From positions 36,479 through 100,478 of IMG/VR virus record IMGVR_UViG_3300049489_001113: DNA of 64,000 nucleotides; one strand, 5' to 3'. The position numbers and the translations under genes were made by a program. This DNA comes from a virus. Positions 15,654 to 24,245 of the stretch are shown piece by piece (the stretch's first letter is position 1; every line of letters begins with the position of its first letter). The notes under the pieces are model-generated. The model made no database searches and had not been told where the DNA came from. It was given only the letters and a program-made list of their open reading frames with translations.

Positions 15654-16750
15654 GGCAGATCTCCGTCGATGACCTGCCAAGCCTGGGGCATCAGGTCGTA
15701 GAGCTTCGAGGAGTGCCCGTACCTTCCGTAGGCGAAGGAGCGAGCGAAGGTGGCGTTGTCGGCGTACGCCCAGAACCAGTCAGGGTTCTCCGCACTCGGG
15801 GGCACGAGGATGAACAGCGTGTAGTACCGGAACTGCCGCTCGACGCGGTCGGCGTCGTCGTAGTCCTCGTGGTGCTGGTCACCGGGCACCTTCCGGTCGG
15901 TGAACACGGGCGAGGTGATCGAGCCGTCGACGAACCCGTCGTGGATCTGGTCGGCCTGTGCGTCGTCGCTGTCGCGGGGGTACTCGATCGGCTTCGCAAC
16001 CAGCCTGTACCGCCGCACGTTGTTGAGGATCGCGAGGTCGTACGGGCTCTCGTTGAGCTGGTCAGCGAAGTCCGCGACGAGCGATTCGTTCACGTCCACG
16101 GTCAGCGCGGCGCCCGTGACTTCTGGGTCGACGTCGAAGTCATAGGTCTGCCGCGCCGTCACGAGTGGCTCCCACCCGTACCGCTCCGCCTGCCGACGGA
16201 ACTTGTAGAAGTCGTCGCGCATGTTCACGCTGCGCGCGTCGTCCACCACGGTGAAGGACACGGTCTCCGTGATGGTCGCACCGTCGCAATCCTCGATCGA
16301 GATCTCGAGCGTGCCTGTGCTTCCTGGGAGGAGTCCGAACAGCGGCTGCACCACGACGGTGGCCTGTTGCCCCTCCTCGTAGTCGAACAGCTCGATGCTG
16401 CTCGCGATGCCGTCGAAGCCGGGTTGGAAGGTGGTGCCTGTCACGACGTCCACCCAGCCGTCAGGGCTCTCCGCCGGGTAGGGTTGCTGCCGGTACCGGA
16501 TCAGCAGCGTGGCCATCTCGAGTGGGAGGTTCCCGTCCCGCAACCGGACTCGGAACCGCGCGGAACGGGGCACGTCGGTGGCCATGTGCACGGGGGCGAG
16601 AGGGGTGATCTCCACCGCCGGTACGGCGTACTCCGGCTCACCGCCGAAGAGCCCGAACGTGCCGCGCACCTCGCCCGCGTCCGGGTCGCCGGAGGACATG
16701 CCTCTGGTGACCCAGGCGAGACCGATGCGGGCCCCGGGATTGCAGGCCAC
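15650..16750 (-). CDS. Baseplate-proximal structural protein (366 aa)
   Basis: Two beta domains (residues 45-165, Ig-like in pattern, with an ITPLAPVHMATDVPRSARFRVRLRD stretch in pieces) precede a region with RYRLVAKP, FRYYTLFILVPP and AYGRYGHSSKLYDLMPQ. The last piece resembles the start of gpI-type proteins, whose gene follows directly. GTG start. Probably part of the wedge or fibre connection. I do not recognise a named family. Confidence 0.65.
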   Translation of the reverse strand: MACNPGARIGLAWVTRGMSSGDPDAGEVRGTFGLFGGEPEYAVPAVEITPLAPVHMATDVPRSARFRVRLRDGNLPLEMATLLIRYRQQPYPAESPDGWVDVVTGTTFQPGFDGIASSIELFDYEEGQQATVVVQPLFGLLPGSTGTLEISIEDCDGATITETVSFTVVDDARSVNMRDDFYKFRRQAERYGWEPLVTARQTYDFDVDPEVTGAALTVDVNESLVADFADQLNESPYDLAILNNVRRYRLVAKPIEYPRDSDDAQADQIHDGFVDGSITSPVFTDRKVPGDQHHEDYDDADRVERQFRYYTLFILVPPSAENPDWFWAYADNATFARSFAYGRYGHSSKLYDLMPQAWQVIDGDLP

Positions 16751-16753
16751 GGC

Positions 16754-17356
16754 CTACTCCGCCTTGAACGTCGCCAAGTTCCCGTCGACGTCGTACGTCA
16801 TCGTGACGTCGATCTGCCCGATGCGGTTCGTGTCGGCGGAGACATCTGCGCTGGACGGGTAGGCGACGTGCCGCGCGGTGAGCAGGCGGCCCTCGGCGTC
16901 GTAGACGGGGTTCGGCCCAGCCTGGCCCATGATGCGGGACCAGAACTGCCCGCCGATGCCGAGCGCCATCGCGGCGCGCTGCCCGAAGGTGCCGGCGCCG
17001 ACGTACTCGGTGACCAGGTCCTCCCAGGGCGACCGACGTTGCTGGAGTATGAACCCGTTCTCGAGCGTGAGAGACGTCGACTCGTAGACGCGAAACCGGT
17101 ACCCCCTGAGCCCGAGGGTGTGATTGAGCTGGCCGGCGAGCACCGCGGCCTCGTAGACACCGGGGAAATTGGTCGCGTCAACCGCGGTCATCGCGACCGT
17201 GGTGGCGCCGACCTGCCAGTTCGTGCCGTTCCAATACTGACTGTCGACCACGCGTTGGATGGTGGCGACGGGAGACAGGCCCGTCACGCCCGCGCCCGAC
17301 AGGAGAACCTCGAGTCTGGCGGTGATGGCGTTCCAGGGTTGTGTCTCGGCGCGCAT
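16754..17356 (-). CDS. Putative tail structural protein (200 aa)
   Basis: Residues 1-105 are beta-rich (LEVLLSGAGVTGL, IQRVVDSQYWNGTNW); residues 108-125 contain WEDLVTEYVGAGTFGQRAAMALG, a W-x(15)-GTFGE-like segment frequent in phage tail and collar proteins; the C-terminus (YDVDGNLATF) is a short beta strand set. ATG start; lies four bases from the next structural gene. Function inferred from context. Confidence 0.65.
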   Translation of the reverse strand: MRAETQPWNAITARLEVLLSGAGVTGLSPVATIQRVVDSQYWNGTNWQVGATTVAMTAVDATNFPGVYEAAVLAGQLNHTLGLRGYRFRVYESTSLTLENGFILQQRRSPWEDLVTEYVGAGTFGQRAAMALGIGGQFWSRIMGQAGPNPVYDAEGRLLTARHVAYPSSADVSADTNRIGQIDVTMTYDVDGNLATFKAE

Positions 17357-17365
17357 CGACGTCCC

Positions 17366-17725
17366 CTACTTCGTGGTGGTCGTATCCGTCGACGGCTCGG
17401 GTGTCGCGGGGGCAGGGGCTTTCGGGCAGTCGCACGTGGCAAGGCACGCGGGGAGGGGCACCGCGGTTGGGTCCGCGGCGTAGGCTTCCGCCGTCGGTGC
17501 GATCCAGTCGCGGGGCGGCAGACAGCCCTTCGCGACCGCCTCGGCCAGGACCTTCTGGTCCGCGACCATGCGCGCCAGGGCGGCCACCTTGTCGTGGAGT
17601 CCGGCCGCCATCTGGACCTGCGCGCTGTCCTGCCGCACCTCCTCGACTTCCTCGGGCGTGGCGCCCACGTCGGCGGGCTCCTCGGCGACAACGGATCGGG
17701 CGAACAGCAGAGAGAGCAGGACCAT
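17366..17725 (-). CDS. Small secreted protein with Pro/Thr-rich tail (119 aa)
   Basis: ATG at 17725 overlaps the stop of the membrane-coil protein upstream (TGATG). A signal-peptide-like start (MVLLSLLFARSVVAEEP) is followed by an acidic helical region, three Cys (near residues 70, 95 and 99, the last two as CDC) and a Pro/Thr tail. No lipobox. Paired with the upstream gene, it may form a lysis accessory pair; alternatively it is a periplasmic or extracellular factor. Confidence 0.65.
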   Translation of the reverse strand: MVLLSLLFARSVVAEEPADVGATPEEVEEVRQDSAQVQMAAGLHDKVAALARMVADQKVLAEAVAKGCLPPRDWIAPTAEAYAADPTAVPLPACLATCDCPKAPAPATPEPSTDTTTTK

Positions 17726-17919
17726 CACTTCAACCCCATGTCGGTCAGAGCTTTGTCGATGCCGTGTAGTTCGACCTGCACGAGGGCCAGCTCGAGGCGT
17801 AGGCGCTGCACCTCCTCGTGCTGCTGCCACCCCCAACCCGTGAGTGCCATGACGGCTGCGACGAGCCCGCCGATGACCCAGCGGGCAAAGCTCTCGGAGA
17901 TTACGGGATGTTCCGGCAT
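17725..17919 (-). CDS. Membrane protein with coiled-coil tail (64 aa)
   Basis: One transmembrane segment (residues 13-31; WVIGGLVAAVMALTGWGW) followed by a heptad-like helix (EVQRLRLELALVQVELHGIDKAL). This is the topology of small inner spanins or holin-associated proteins. The ATG is only five bases from the GTGATACTGTG motif, so a transcript from there would be leaderless. Confidence 0.65.
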   Translation of the reverse strand: MPEHPVISESFARWVIGGLVAAVMALTGWGWQQHEEVQRLRLELALVQVELHGIDKALTDMGLK

Positions 17920-17923
17920 GCCG

Positions 17924-18793
17924 TCACAGTATCACGGGGCGGTCGATGTCCTCACGCCCAGCCTGGGTCCGGCGGGCGATCGTCCGGGCACTGGCATCCA
18001 GCATGCCACCCAGGGACTTCGTCGGCGCCCAGACCCGCACCTTCTTCCCCGCGGCGGCGAGTTCCCGCAGGTCCTCGAGGTCCTCGAGTGCCGTGTTGTG
18101 CAACGCCACCTCGATCCCCCACAGCAGGTTCGACAGTGCACCACCCTCCGGGTCTGGCAGCGCGCCCTCATCGAGGACCTGACAGAACACCACGTCGATC
18201 TCCTTCACAGTGTGGAGCCATCGCTCCGGGATCGTTGGGATCACATGTTTGTGTCCGCCGTCGACGAGTGCCTCACTCCCAAGCCCGCACCGGATGGGTG
18301 CCATGATCCCGCACATGGCTGATGAAGCGAGGATGTGGTCATGCAGCTTCTGCACGGTATCCGAGTGTCTGCCGTGGATCGCGGTGATGTGCTTCCCCTC
18401 GTCGCGGATGACGATGCCGCACCCGTAGACACACCGGAACTGTGTGGGGTCCACATGTTTCTCAAGAAGCGCACGCACTGGTTCGATCGAGAATAGCCCC
18501 TCCGGTCGCTCGGCGAACGGGATGAGCGCCTTCCACCACAGGGGCTTCAGGAAACCGGGGATGCCGAGCCACGGGTCTTTCGTGTCGAGGTCATCCCAGA
18601 ACCCCTCGAGCACGTCGAACTTGTCCTGCGCCGCGAGCGAGAGGTTGATCGACCCGACCGAGGTGCCGAGCATAGCGTCGTAGGCACCACGCTCGGTGAG
18701 TGCGCGCAGGATCGGTACCTGGTAGGCGCCCTTGAACGCACCGCCGCTGGCAATGAGGAGACGTTGGACATGGGGCTCGGTGTCCTCGATCAT
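17924..18793 (-). CDS. Patatin-like phospholipase
   Basis: Serine-aspartate lipid acyl hydrolase of the patatin/RssA type. Residues 16-24 form the oxyanion-hole motif (SGGAFKGAYQ), the nucleophile elbow is GTSVGS near residue 44, and the dyad Asp is in VDGGHKH near residue 177. The length of 289 aa is normal and no signal peptide is visible. It lies inside the tail gene block, between small secreted or membrane genes and appendage genes, so it could be virion-borne or act on host membranes at lysis. ATG overlaps the previous stop. The catalytic motifs are intact. Confidence 0.9.
   Translation of the reverse strand: MIEDTEPHVQRLLIASGGAFKGAYQVPILRALTERGAYDAMLGTSVGSINLSLAAQDKFDVLEGFWDDLDTKDPWLGIPGFLKPLWWKALIPFAERPEGLFSIEPVRALLEKHVDPTQFRCVYGCGIVIRDEGKHITAIHGRHSDTVQKLHDHILASSAMCGIMAPIRCGLGSEALVDGGHKHVIPTIPERWLHTVKEIDVVFCQVLDEGALPDPEGGALSNLLWGIEVALHNTALEDLEDLRELAAAGKKVRVWAPTKSLGGMLDASARTIARRTQAGREDIDRPVIL
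17925..17935 (-). promoter_or_regulatory. GTGATACTGT motif, candidate late promoter element
   Basis: Minus-strand GTGATACTGTG five bases before the 64-aa membrane protein start. The same core occurs upstream of sheath, portal and two other genes in this window. GATACT could serve as a -10 box; no convincing -35 is visible. Confidence 0.4.
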
Positions 18794-19104
18794 GCTTCCT
18801 CCTCACCGGCCTTCGAGCCTGGCTGTTCGACCGGGCGCATGGTCACCGGATCAATGAGTCCTTTCGCCGGATCACCGTCACGCCACGGCTTTGCGACATT
18901 CGGGGTGCGCCCCAGATCCGTAGCCTTCTGGCCGTTCACGATGATCTTGTCCTGCGTCAAGTCCTTGGGGATCGGCATCGGTTTCTCCTCATAGAAGTGC
19001 CAGTAGGCCCCGAAGAGGTATGGGTCCATGCACCTGTGAGAGCCGGGGTGGCCATCCTTCTCGTAGCACTGGCCACCAAGGGGGTGCTCCACCTTGCATC
19101 TCAT
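18790..19104 (-). CDS. Cys/His-rich small protein (104 aa)
   Basis: ATG at 19104 overlaps the upstream stop. Residues 1-25 contain C-x(5)-P-x(3)-C-x(5)-H-x2-SHRC, a likely zinc-binding pattern; later parts are Pro/Asp/Lys-rich, with IPKDLTQDKIIVNG and a disordered acidic C-terminus. Overlaps the patatin gene by four bases, so the two may be functionally linked. Unknown family. Confidence 0.7.
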   Translation of the reverse strand: MRCKVEHPLGGQCYEKDGHPGSHRCMDPYLFGAYWHFYEEKPMPIPKDLTQDKIIVNGQKATDLGRTPNVAKPWRDGDPAKGLIDPVTMRPVEQPGSKAGEEEA

Positions 19105-19829
19105 TTCGTCGCCATGATGAGCGACGCCTTCATCGTGAAGTCGCCCGTCGTGTTCGCGTTGTACATGACCACCCGGAAGTAGTAGCCCCCTGGCACCGGC
19201 TTGGAACCACCCGGCTGAATCAGCACCGGGATGATCGGCGAGCCCTCGGGGTGGTAGATCCACTCGTCCTTGAGGAAAGGCTTCCGCAGGGGCAGCACGT
19301 CGCCCTCGTCGAAGGGAGTCGTGCCGTCGAGCACCGCTGTGGCTCCCGAGGTCTGGCCCGTGATCGTCTCGCCAGCCGTGAAGGCATGGTCGTTGCCGCT
19401 GGAGTCCTCGACGAAGAACCGCACGTCGAGCGATGAGGCCCCGACGGCGAGTACCTTCGTCTTGGCTCCCGATGTCCCGCCTACCACGTACTCGCCCACC
19501 TGGAACGTGCCGGTGATGCTCGTAAGTCCAGGGAGCTTCGAGGTCACAAACCCGATGTAGGGAAACACACCCGAGTTGTTGTCGCGGTCCACCATAAGGA
19601 ACTGGACGACAGAGCCCCGGTCAGCCTTCGTCCAGATTTCATAGGCGCCACCCGCCATGAAGCAGATGTTCTCCGGCCCCACGAGATCGCCGCCGATCCA
19701 GATGTCGCGCACGAACAGCGTCTCGGGCGGGCAGTCGATCAACCACGTCGCACGAATGTCCTCGGCCTCCTCGGGGTAGTTGAGGAGGGTCCAGACCGGG
19801 AATCCGAAAGCAGTCTTTGGAACGGCCAT
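19101..19829 (-). CDS. Putative virion appendage protein (242 aa)
   Basis: ATG at 19829 overlaps the stop of the upstream gene (TAATG). Beta-rich, with a central Gly/Thr-rich module (VGEYVVGGTSGAKTKVLAV, TAGETITGQTSGATAVL) that looks like a repeated tail-associated beta domain. The C-terminus, GGYYFRVVMYNANTTGDFTMK, is typical of surface-exposed beta proteins. Likely part of the fibre or appendage set; no enzyme motif. Confidence 0.65.
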   Translation of the reverse strand: MAVPKTAFGFPVWTLLNYPEEAEDIRATWLIDCPPETLFVRDIWIGGDLVGPENICFMAGGAYEIWTKADRGSVVQFLMVDRDNNSGVFPYIGFVTSKLPGLTSITGTFQVGEYVVGGTSGAKTKVLAVGASSLDVRFFVEDSSGNDHAFTAGETITGQTSGATAVLDGTTPFDEGDVLPLRKPFLKDEWIYHPEGSPIIPVLIQPGGSKPVPGGYYFRVVMYNANTTGDFTMKASLIMATK

Positions 19830-20875
19830 TAGATGTTCGCCTGCGTGAACACGAAGATGACATCGAATGAGCCAGCGGTCGAGGCTGTGATCTGCTTGAG
19901 ATGGATGCCCTGACCTGGTCGGATGGTGAAAGGCTTGAGCACCGCGTCGCGTTTCGCGCGTGCGGGCAGGTAGTTCGCGATGCTCTGCTGCTGGCTCTCC
20001 ACGTCCGCCGTACCCGTGCCCCACTCGTCGCTGGAGATCCGCATGATGTCGAGAGGCACCGTCTCCTCAGTGCCACCCAGCGTGCCGCCTGTCCTCACGT
20101 CGATGCCAGCGCCCAACGTGTCGTTCGTGTCGTGGAGGGCGGGGGTGATCGCTGTGCCCGCAGTAGGCGCTGTGGTGTGCGCCCACCGGAGGAGTTGGAA
20201 CTGTGCAACCACACCTGTCACGGCGGTGGTCTGCGCGTTGCGGATGTAGACCTCGCGCAGCTTGAGGATCTTCGTGCTGGCGGTGGGGTTGTAGATCGAC
20301 AGCATCGACTTGTTCGTGCCGATGGCCGTCACGAGCGACGTGGCGGTGAAGGTCGCCTCCTCGCTCGCCTGCTGGGTCACAGGCACGGCAGGCTGGTCGC
20401 TTGCCAGGGTCGTCGGCACCGAGTTCGCCATCGTCTTCTGGCCGACGGTCGGTGCCGTCGAGCCGAGCCACGCGCCGATGTTGCTGTCGAGGCGGCCTCC
20501 GACGAGCGCAGTCGGAAGGCGCGTGAGGAGCTGCTTGAGGCGACCGATCACGGTGAGCGCGGTGTCGGCGTCCGCCGTGGACCCTATGCTCGCGCTGTGC
20601 CCGTCCGCCTGCGACCCGACCGCGTTCGTGGTCCCGCCGATCACGTTGGTGCCCGTGGGGAGTGGGTCGGTGATCTTCTTGATGCCGTCCGTGTCCTTGA
20701 TGGCGGCGAGCGTGGCCTCGGTTGCCGCCCCCGCCGGCAGCGGCAGGGACGACGCGCTCACTGGTTGGGTGGTCGTGCCCGTCGGATCCACGCGCAACGG
20801 ATCCGTGCCGGTCCCCACTTCGGTGCCATCGCTCTTGCGGAGCGTGACATCGCCCTCGACGACGACGAAACTCAC
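19829..20875 (-). CDS. Putative tail fibre or virion surface protein (348 aa)
   Basis: Contains ASSLPLPAGAATEATLAAI and KTMANSVPTTLASDQPAVPV, segments that recur in phage structural proteins upstream of a beta-sandwich head. Residues 170-348 form that beta-rich head (STKILKLREVYIRN; RPGQGIHLKQITAS). Small, uncharged composition. ATG overlaps the stop of the upstream gene. Likely exposed on the virion. Confidence 0.65.
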   Translation of the reverse strand: MSFVVVEGDVTLRKSDGTEVGTGTDPLRVDPTGTTTQPVSASSLPLPAGAATEATLAAIKDTDGIKKITDPLPTGTNVIGGTTNAVGSQADGHSASIGSTADADTALTVIGRLKQLLTRLPTALVGGRLDSNIGAWLGSTAPTVGQKTMANSVPTTLASDQPAVPVTQQASEEATFTATSLVTAIGTNKSMLSIYNPTASTKILKLREVYIRNAQTTAVTGVVAQFQLLRWAHTTAPTAGTAITPALHDTNDTLGAGIDVRTGGTLGGTEETVPLDIMRISSDEWGTGTADVESQQQSIANYLPARAKRDAVLKPFTIRPGQGIHLKQITASTAGSFDVIFVFTQANI

Positions 20876-21405
20876 GACTGCACCGCGTCGATGCTCGCAA
20901 CCTGCCCGCTGCTACGGGTCACCGTCCTCGTGATCGTCTGGTTCGCGATCAACACGCCGGCAGCGTCGTACTGCTTGGTGACGATGGTATCCACCTGGCC
21001 GCCGCTCCTCGTGATGTTGGTCTCACGCACCTTCTTCAGCTTCGCCGACGTCTCCCACACGATGATGTCGGTGACGCGCCCGAGGGATCGTACCACCTCC
21101 GTCCAGCATGTCTCGGCGATCTCGTGTACGAGCGTGTCGAGGTTCTCGTGCTGCCCCTCGGTGAGCCCGGACCCGCCCGACCGGGGGTTGAACGGCCCGG
21201 TGGCGTCCCGCATCTGAAAGGACGAGCCATCGTAGGCCAACTCTCCCGGGTTCTCCGCGGAGGCGGCGTCCTCGAAGATGATCTTCGTCTCGCGACGAGG
21301 ACCATCACTTCGGTCAGGTGTTCTTCCCACGCGGCCTCTTGCTCGCCTTCTTCGTCTCCGCGAGGCGTTGAGCTTTGAGGGTGGGGCCGGGGTGCTTCCC
21401 CGCAC
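20872..21405 (-). CDS. Putative virion protein; true start unclear
   Basis: The conserved-looking part begins at TKIIFEDAASAENPGELAYDG and runs to the stop. The frame is open up to a GTG at 21405, but that start would overlap the upstream gene by 92 bases, unlike the one-to-four-base overlaps elsewhere, and gives an unlikely Arg-rich leader. A well-placed ATG at 21308 (MVLVARRR) is in another frame. Either a one-base indel lies near 21290-21308 or a non-standard start is used; ATG at 21213 is a late alternative. The C-terminal half (VSKLKK-type strands, TIVTKQYDAAGVLIANQTITR) is beta-rich. Confidence 0.6.
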   Translation of the reverse strand: MRGSTPAPPSKLNASRRRRRRARGRVGRTPDRSDGPRRETKIIFEDAASAENPGELAYDGSSFQMRDATGPFNPRSGGSGLTEGQHENLDTLVHEIAETCWTEVVRSLGRVTDIIVWETSAKLKKVRETNITRSGGQVDTIVTKQYDAAGVLIANQTITRTVTRSSGQVASIDAVQS

Positions 21406-21832
21406 CGTTGACCGGCCCCTCGGCGGAAGGGGCAGCAGCTTGCTCGCCGGTGCGCATCTGGATGGCCAGCGTCTTCTCGTGGTCGTGGTACTTCTTCACG
21501 TTCCCGACAGCGAGGCGCACACCCGCGGCCTTGCCTTCGGCCTGGAGCTGGGACACCTCGGCCCGGACGGCGAGGTTCTCGATGATGCCGACGTCGCGGG
21601 CGAGGTACCTGCGGATGCGGTCGGCATCCTCGAGCGAGAGCTTGCCCTCGTCGATGTCCTTGTCGATGTGCTCCTTGTGGTACTGGTTGAGCGCCACGAC
21701 AGCCTGCCGCAGCCCTTCCTTGGCGCCGCGATACTGCTGCGCCTCGACCAGAACAGCCTCGAGCATGTCGTCGAGGCCGACCCCGAGTTCGTGGGCCACC
21801 AGCGCCTTGATTTCCGCCTTCTCGCTACCCAT
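21314..21832 (-). CDS. Helical hypothetical protein (172 aa)
   Basis: ATG start. Almost entirely helical and charged (residues 1-130: ELGVGLDDMLEAVLVEAQQY; HKEHIDKDIDEGKLSLEDADRIRRYLARD), with a Pro/Lys-rich basic C-terminus. No membrane segment or Cys pair. Sits among tail appendage genes; could be an assembly chaperone or a minor tail component. Unknown family. Confidence 0.7.
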   Translation of the reverse strand: MGSEKAEIKALVAHELGVGLDDMLEAVLVEAQQYRGAKEGLRQAVVALNQYHKEHIDKDIDEGKLSLEDADRIRRYLARDVGIIENLAVRAEVSQLQAEGKAAGVRLAVGNVKKYHDHEKTLAIQMRTGEQAAAPSAEGPVNGAGKHPGPTLKAQRLAETKKASKRPRGKNT

Positions 21833-21857
21833 GCGGGCCTCCGTCAGGCGTCAGGTA

Positions 21858-23771
21858 CTACGGCTCGCCCCACACGACCATCGTGATGACGTCGGGGCTG
21901 CCGCCCGCCTTGAGGGCGTACTCGAACTTGAGGTGCCCACTCGCCGGCGTGGTACCGGGGTACACGTCGTGGTTGGCCGACGCGTCCGCGCCGTTCCGCT
22001 GGAGTACGCCGTTCACGTACACATCGACGTCGTCCACGAAGGACGCGACGTGGTCGTAGGCGGGGAGGACGGCGTCGATGTTGGTCGGGTTCTCGACGTT
22101 GGTGTCGGCGGGGATGGCGTTCGTGACCACCGCGACACCCTTGGTGCGGTTCTCCTTCTTCTTCGCCTGCACGATGGCGCTGAGGAGCGAGACCTCACCG
22201 AAGGCGGTCTCGTAGGCGTCCCACTCGGCGGAGGTGTCCGACAGCTTGAGCTGGCCCGAGTAGGTCGATCCCGCCTTGTTCCCGTCGACGAACGCGAACT
22301 CGGCGAACGCGGTGAGCCCGAGGTCACCGGCGGTGGTCTCGATCACTCCGTCCGTGGAACCGACCCGGATGGGGCGGGTGCCGGCCGTGTTGACACGCAC
22401 GCCGGTGCGGAAGTCGTTCACGACCGCGTCGACGTTGAAGGTGTCCACGTCGGTACCGAGGTGGACCTCGCTCGTCCCGCCCGCGCTGCCCTCGACGACA
22501 CGGAAGAGGTTGGCCTCGAGGTCGTCGCGAATGGCCCACACGAGCCCGGCACCCTCGAGATCGAGGGTGGCATTCGTGAGCAGGTTGACCGGCGTGGTGC
22601 CTTGATTGTCGTAGGCGACCTGCCGAGTGACCACAGCCGAGGACGGTGCGTCGACCACGGCGCCGGACAGGAAGTCGCGCCGGGTCAGGTCCTCGAGTCG
22701 GACCTGTTCGCGGGTCGCGTAGTTGATGGTCTTCCCGCCGATGTCGGCGGCAGGCACGGCCTCGAGGTCGTCGCCGGTCGAGTTCTGGCGCACGAACGAG
22801 ATCTGGGCTCGGGTGGTCGTCGTGTCGGTGATGGTCGCACCGTCGACCACACCCGACTCACCCTGGAGCAGACCGTAGACGATGCGCCCGCCCGAGAGGA
22901 TCTCGTCGCGCGTGGACCCGTCCACGATCAGCATCAGGTTGTCGGGGGACAGCGCGTTGGAGCCGGCCACCTCGGACAGCGCGTGCGTGCCGAAGGTGCC
23001 GCCGTGCGAAGCAACGATGGTGCCGAGCGTGTTGGTGATGCCGACGGACGCGGTGGTGTTCGCGGGTAGCTCACCGGCCGCGAGGACCTTCACGTCGCCC
23101 GCGCCGCCGGAGAGGGTCGCGCCACCCCAGGACAGGTTCGCGCCCGTCTCGGTCGTGGCGATGACGTTCCCGGCGGTGCCCGAGAGGATGGCCGTGACGA
23201 CCACGGTGGTCGGGCTCTCGACGGCCGTGACCTGCGTGTTGACGGGGGTGCCGGTGCCGTAGTTGGTGCCGGCCACGCCGTCGCCGTTGATCGCGCGGCG
23301 CAGGTTCTCGAGCGCCTGGGCGGTGGTGCCCGAGGCGTCGATGTTCCCGGACGCGTTCACGAACGGGCTCCGGAAGGTGTAGGTCTGCGCCCCGATGGTG
23401 ACGGTCTCGCCATCCGAGATGGCGCCCGTCGAGGTCAGGGTCCCGACGGCAGCGGCGGCAGCAGGGACCGCGATGTCGGTGAGCTTGTGCACCTGCCGCA
23501 AGATGCGCTTCTTCTCGATGAGGTGCAGCGCGTCGTTCAGGGCACGGATGCCACGCTTGGTGCCTGTCTCGAGCGTGCTCGGGATGTTGATGTCGGCGTA
23601 CCAGTCGCCGGCGACGTCCGCGTACAGGGCGCGCTTCGCCTGGGAGCGCAGAGCGTTGAGGTCACCCTCGATCGTCGTCTGCGTCTCGAGCGTGGCCCCG
23701 ACGGAGAGCGTGTCGTCGTACAGGTCCGAGTTTCGGATCTGGGTGTCCTGCCGGACGAAGGTGCGACTCAT
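21858..23771 (-). CDS. Large virion appendage protein (637 aa)
   Basis: N-terminus (SRTFVRQDTQIRNSDLYDDTL) is followed by a helical stretch, then repeated beta modules: GAISDGETVTIGAQTYTF and SGTTAQALENLRRAIN form a DG-x-TVTIG-x-TYTF domain frequent in phage tail sheath and fibre proteins. The C-terminus (YDHVASFVDDVDVYVNGVLQRNG; HLKFEYALKAG) is a beta head. ATG at 23771 has a GAGAG site. Likely a fibre or plate component downstream of baseplate J. Confidence 0.7.
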   Translation of the reverse strand: MSRTFVRQDTQIRNSDLYDDTLSVGATLETQTTIEGDLNALRSQAKRALYADVAGDWYADINIPSTLETGTKRGIRALNDALHLIEKKRILRQVHKLTDIAVPAAAAAVGTLTSTGAISDGETVTIGAQTYTFRSPFVNASGNIDASGTTAQALENLRRAINGDGVAGTNYGTGTPVNTQVTAVESPTTVVVTAILSGTAGNVIATTETGANLSWGGATLSGGAGDVKVLAAGELPANTTASVGITNTLGTIVASHGGTFGTHALSEVAGSNALSPDNLMLIVDGSTRDEILSGGRIVYGLLQGESGVVDGATITDTTTTRAQISFVRQNSTGDDLEAVPAADIGGKTINYATREQVRLEDLTRRDFLSGAVVDAPSSAVVTRQVAYDNQGTTPVNLLTNATLDLEGAGLVWAIRDDLEANLFRVVEGSAGGTSEVHLGTDVDTFNVDAVVNDFRTGVRVNTAGTRPIRVGSTDGVIETTAGDLGLTAFAEFAFVDGNKAGSTYSGQLKLSDTSAEWDAYETAFGEVSLLSAIVQAKKKENRTKGVAVVTNAIPADTNVENPTNIDAVLPAYDHVASFVDDVDVYVNGVLQRNGADASANHDVYPGTTPASGHLKFEYALKAGGSPDVITMVVWGEP

Positions 23772-23784
23772 GTTCTCTCCTCGT

Positions 23785-24237
23785 TCACGCTTGGTAGTAG
23801 GTCAACCAGAGCTTGTCGCCCGGCTTCGGCACGAAGCTGGTGGTGATTGTATCGAACCCGGTGCCGATCCCACCAGATTCGCTCACGACGTAGTCGTCGC
23901 CGGCGCCCTCGTCCTGCTCGACACCGTTGTAGGAAAGGACCTCGTCGTGCAGTCCGTCGTGGAGGAACTTCGTCGGGGAGACGAACACCGTGTTCACCCC
24001 GTCGATGGCGCCGACGAGGGGCTGACGGACACGTGGGAGGTACCCGATCGATGGCGGGACGGTGGACACCTCGACCACGACCGTCTGGACGGTGTCGACG
24101 AAGATCTCCGTGACGGGCGCGTCGATCACCGCCTCGATCACCGGTGACTCGAGCGCAACCTCGACCGGAGATAGGCCGATCTGCGCTTCCACGAGTCCCG
24201 TCGGGGTGACCAGGACCTGGACCTGGCAATCGGCCAT
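23785..24237 (-). CDS. Putative virion appendage protein (150 aa)
   Basis: ATG start. First half is a Val/Ile/Glu-rich beta region (VEAQIGLSPVEVALESPVIEAVID); second half has VNTVFVSPTKFLHDG and VLSYNGVEQDEG, which resembles the small beta domain (VNGVLQRNG) at the end of the neighbouring 637-aa protein, suggesting a shared module. Structural role inferred. Confidence 0.65.
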   Translation of the reverse strand: MADCQVQVLVTPTGLVEAQIGLSPVEVALESPVIEAVIDAPVTEIFVDTVQTVVVEVSTVPPSIGYLPRVRQPLVGAIDGVNTVFVSPTKFLHDGLHDEVLSYNGVEQDEGAGDDYVVSESGGIGTGFDTITTSFVPKPGDKLWLTYYQA

Positions 24238-24245
24238 GGTCTACC

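Noticed and set aside
12463-18322. Long open frames on the + strand, up to about 890 codons, opposite the tail appendage genes
   Set aside because: They are antisense to well-supported structural genes, are dominated by Arg, Gly, Val and Asp, lack ribosome sites and are the usual by-product of GC-rich third positions.
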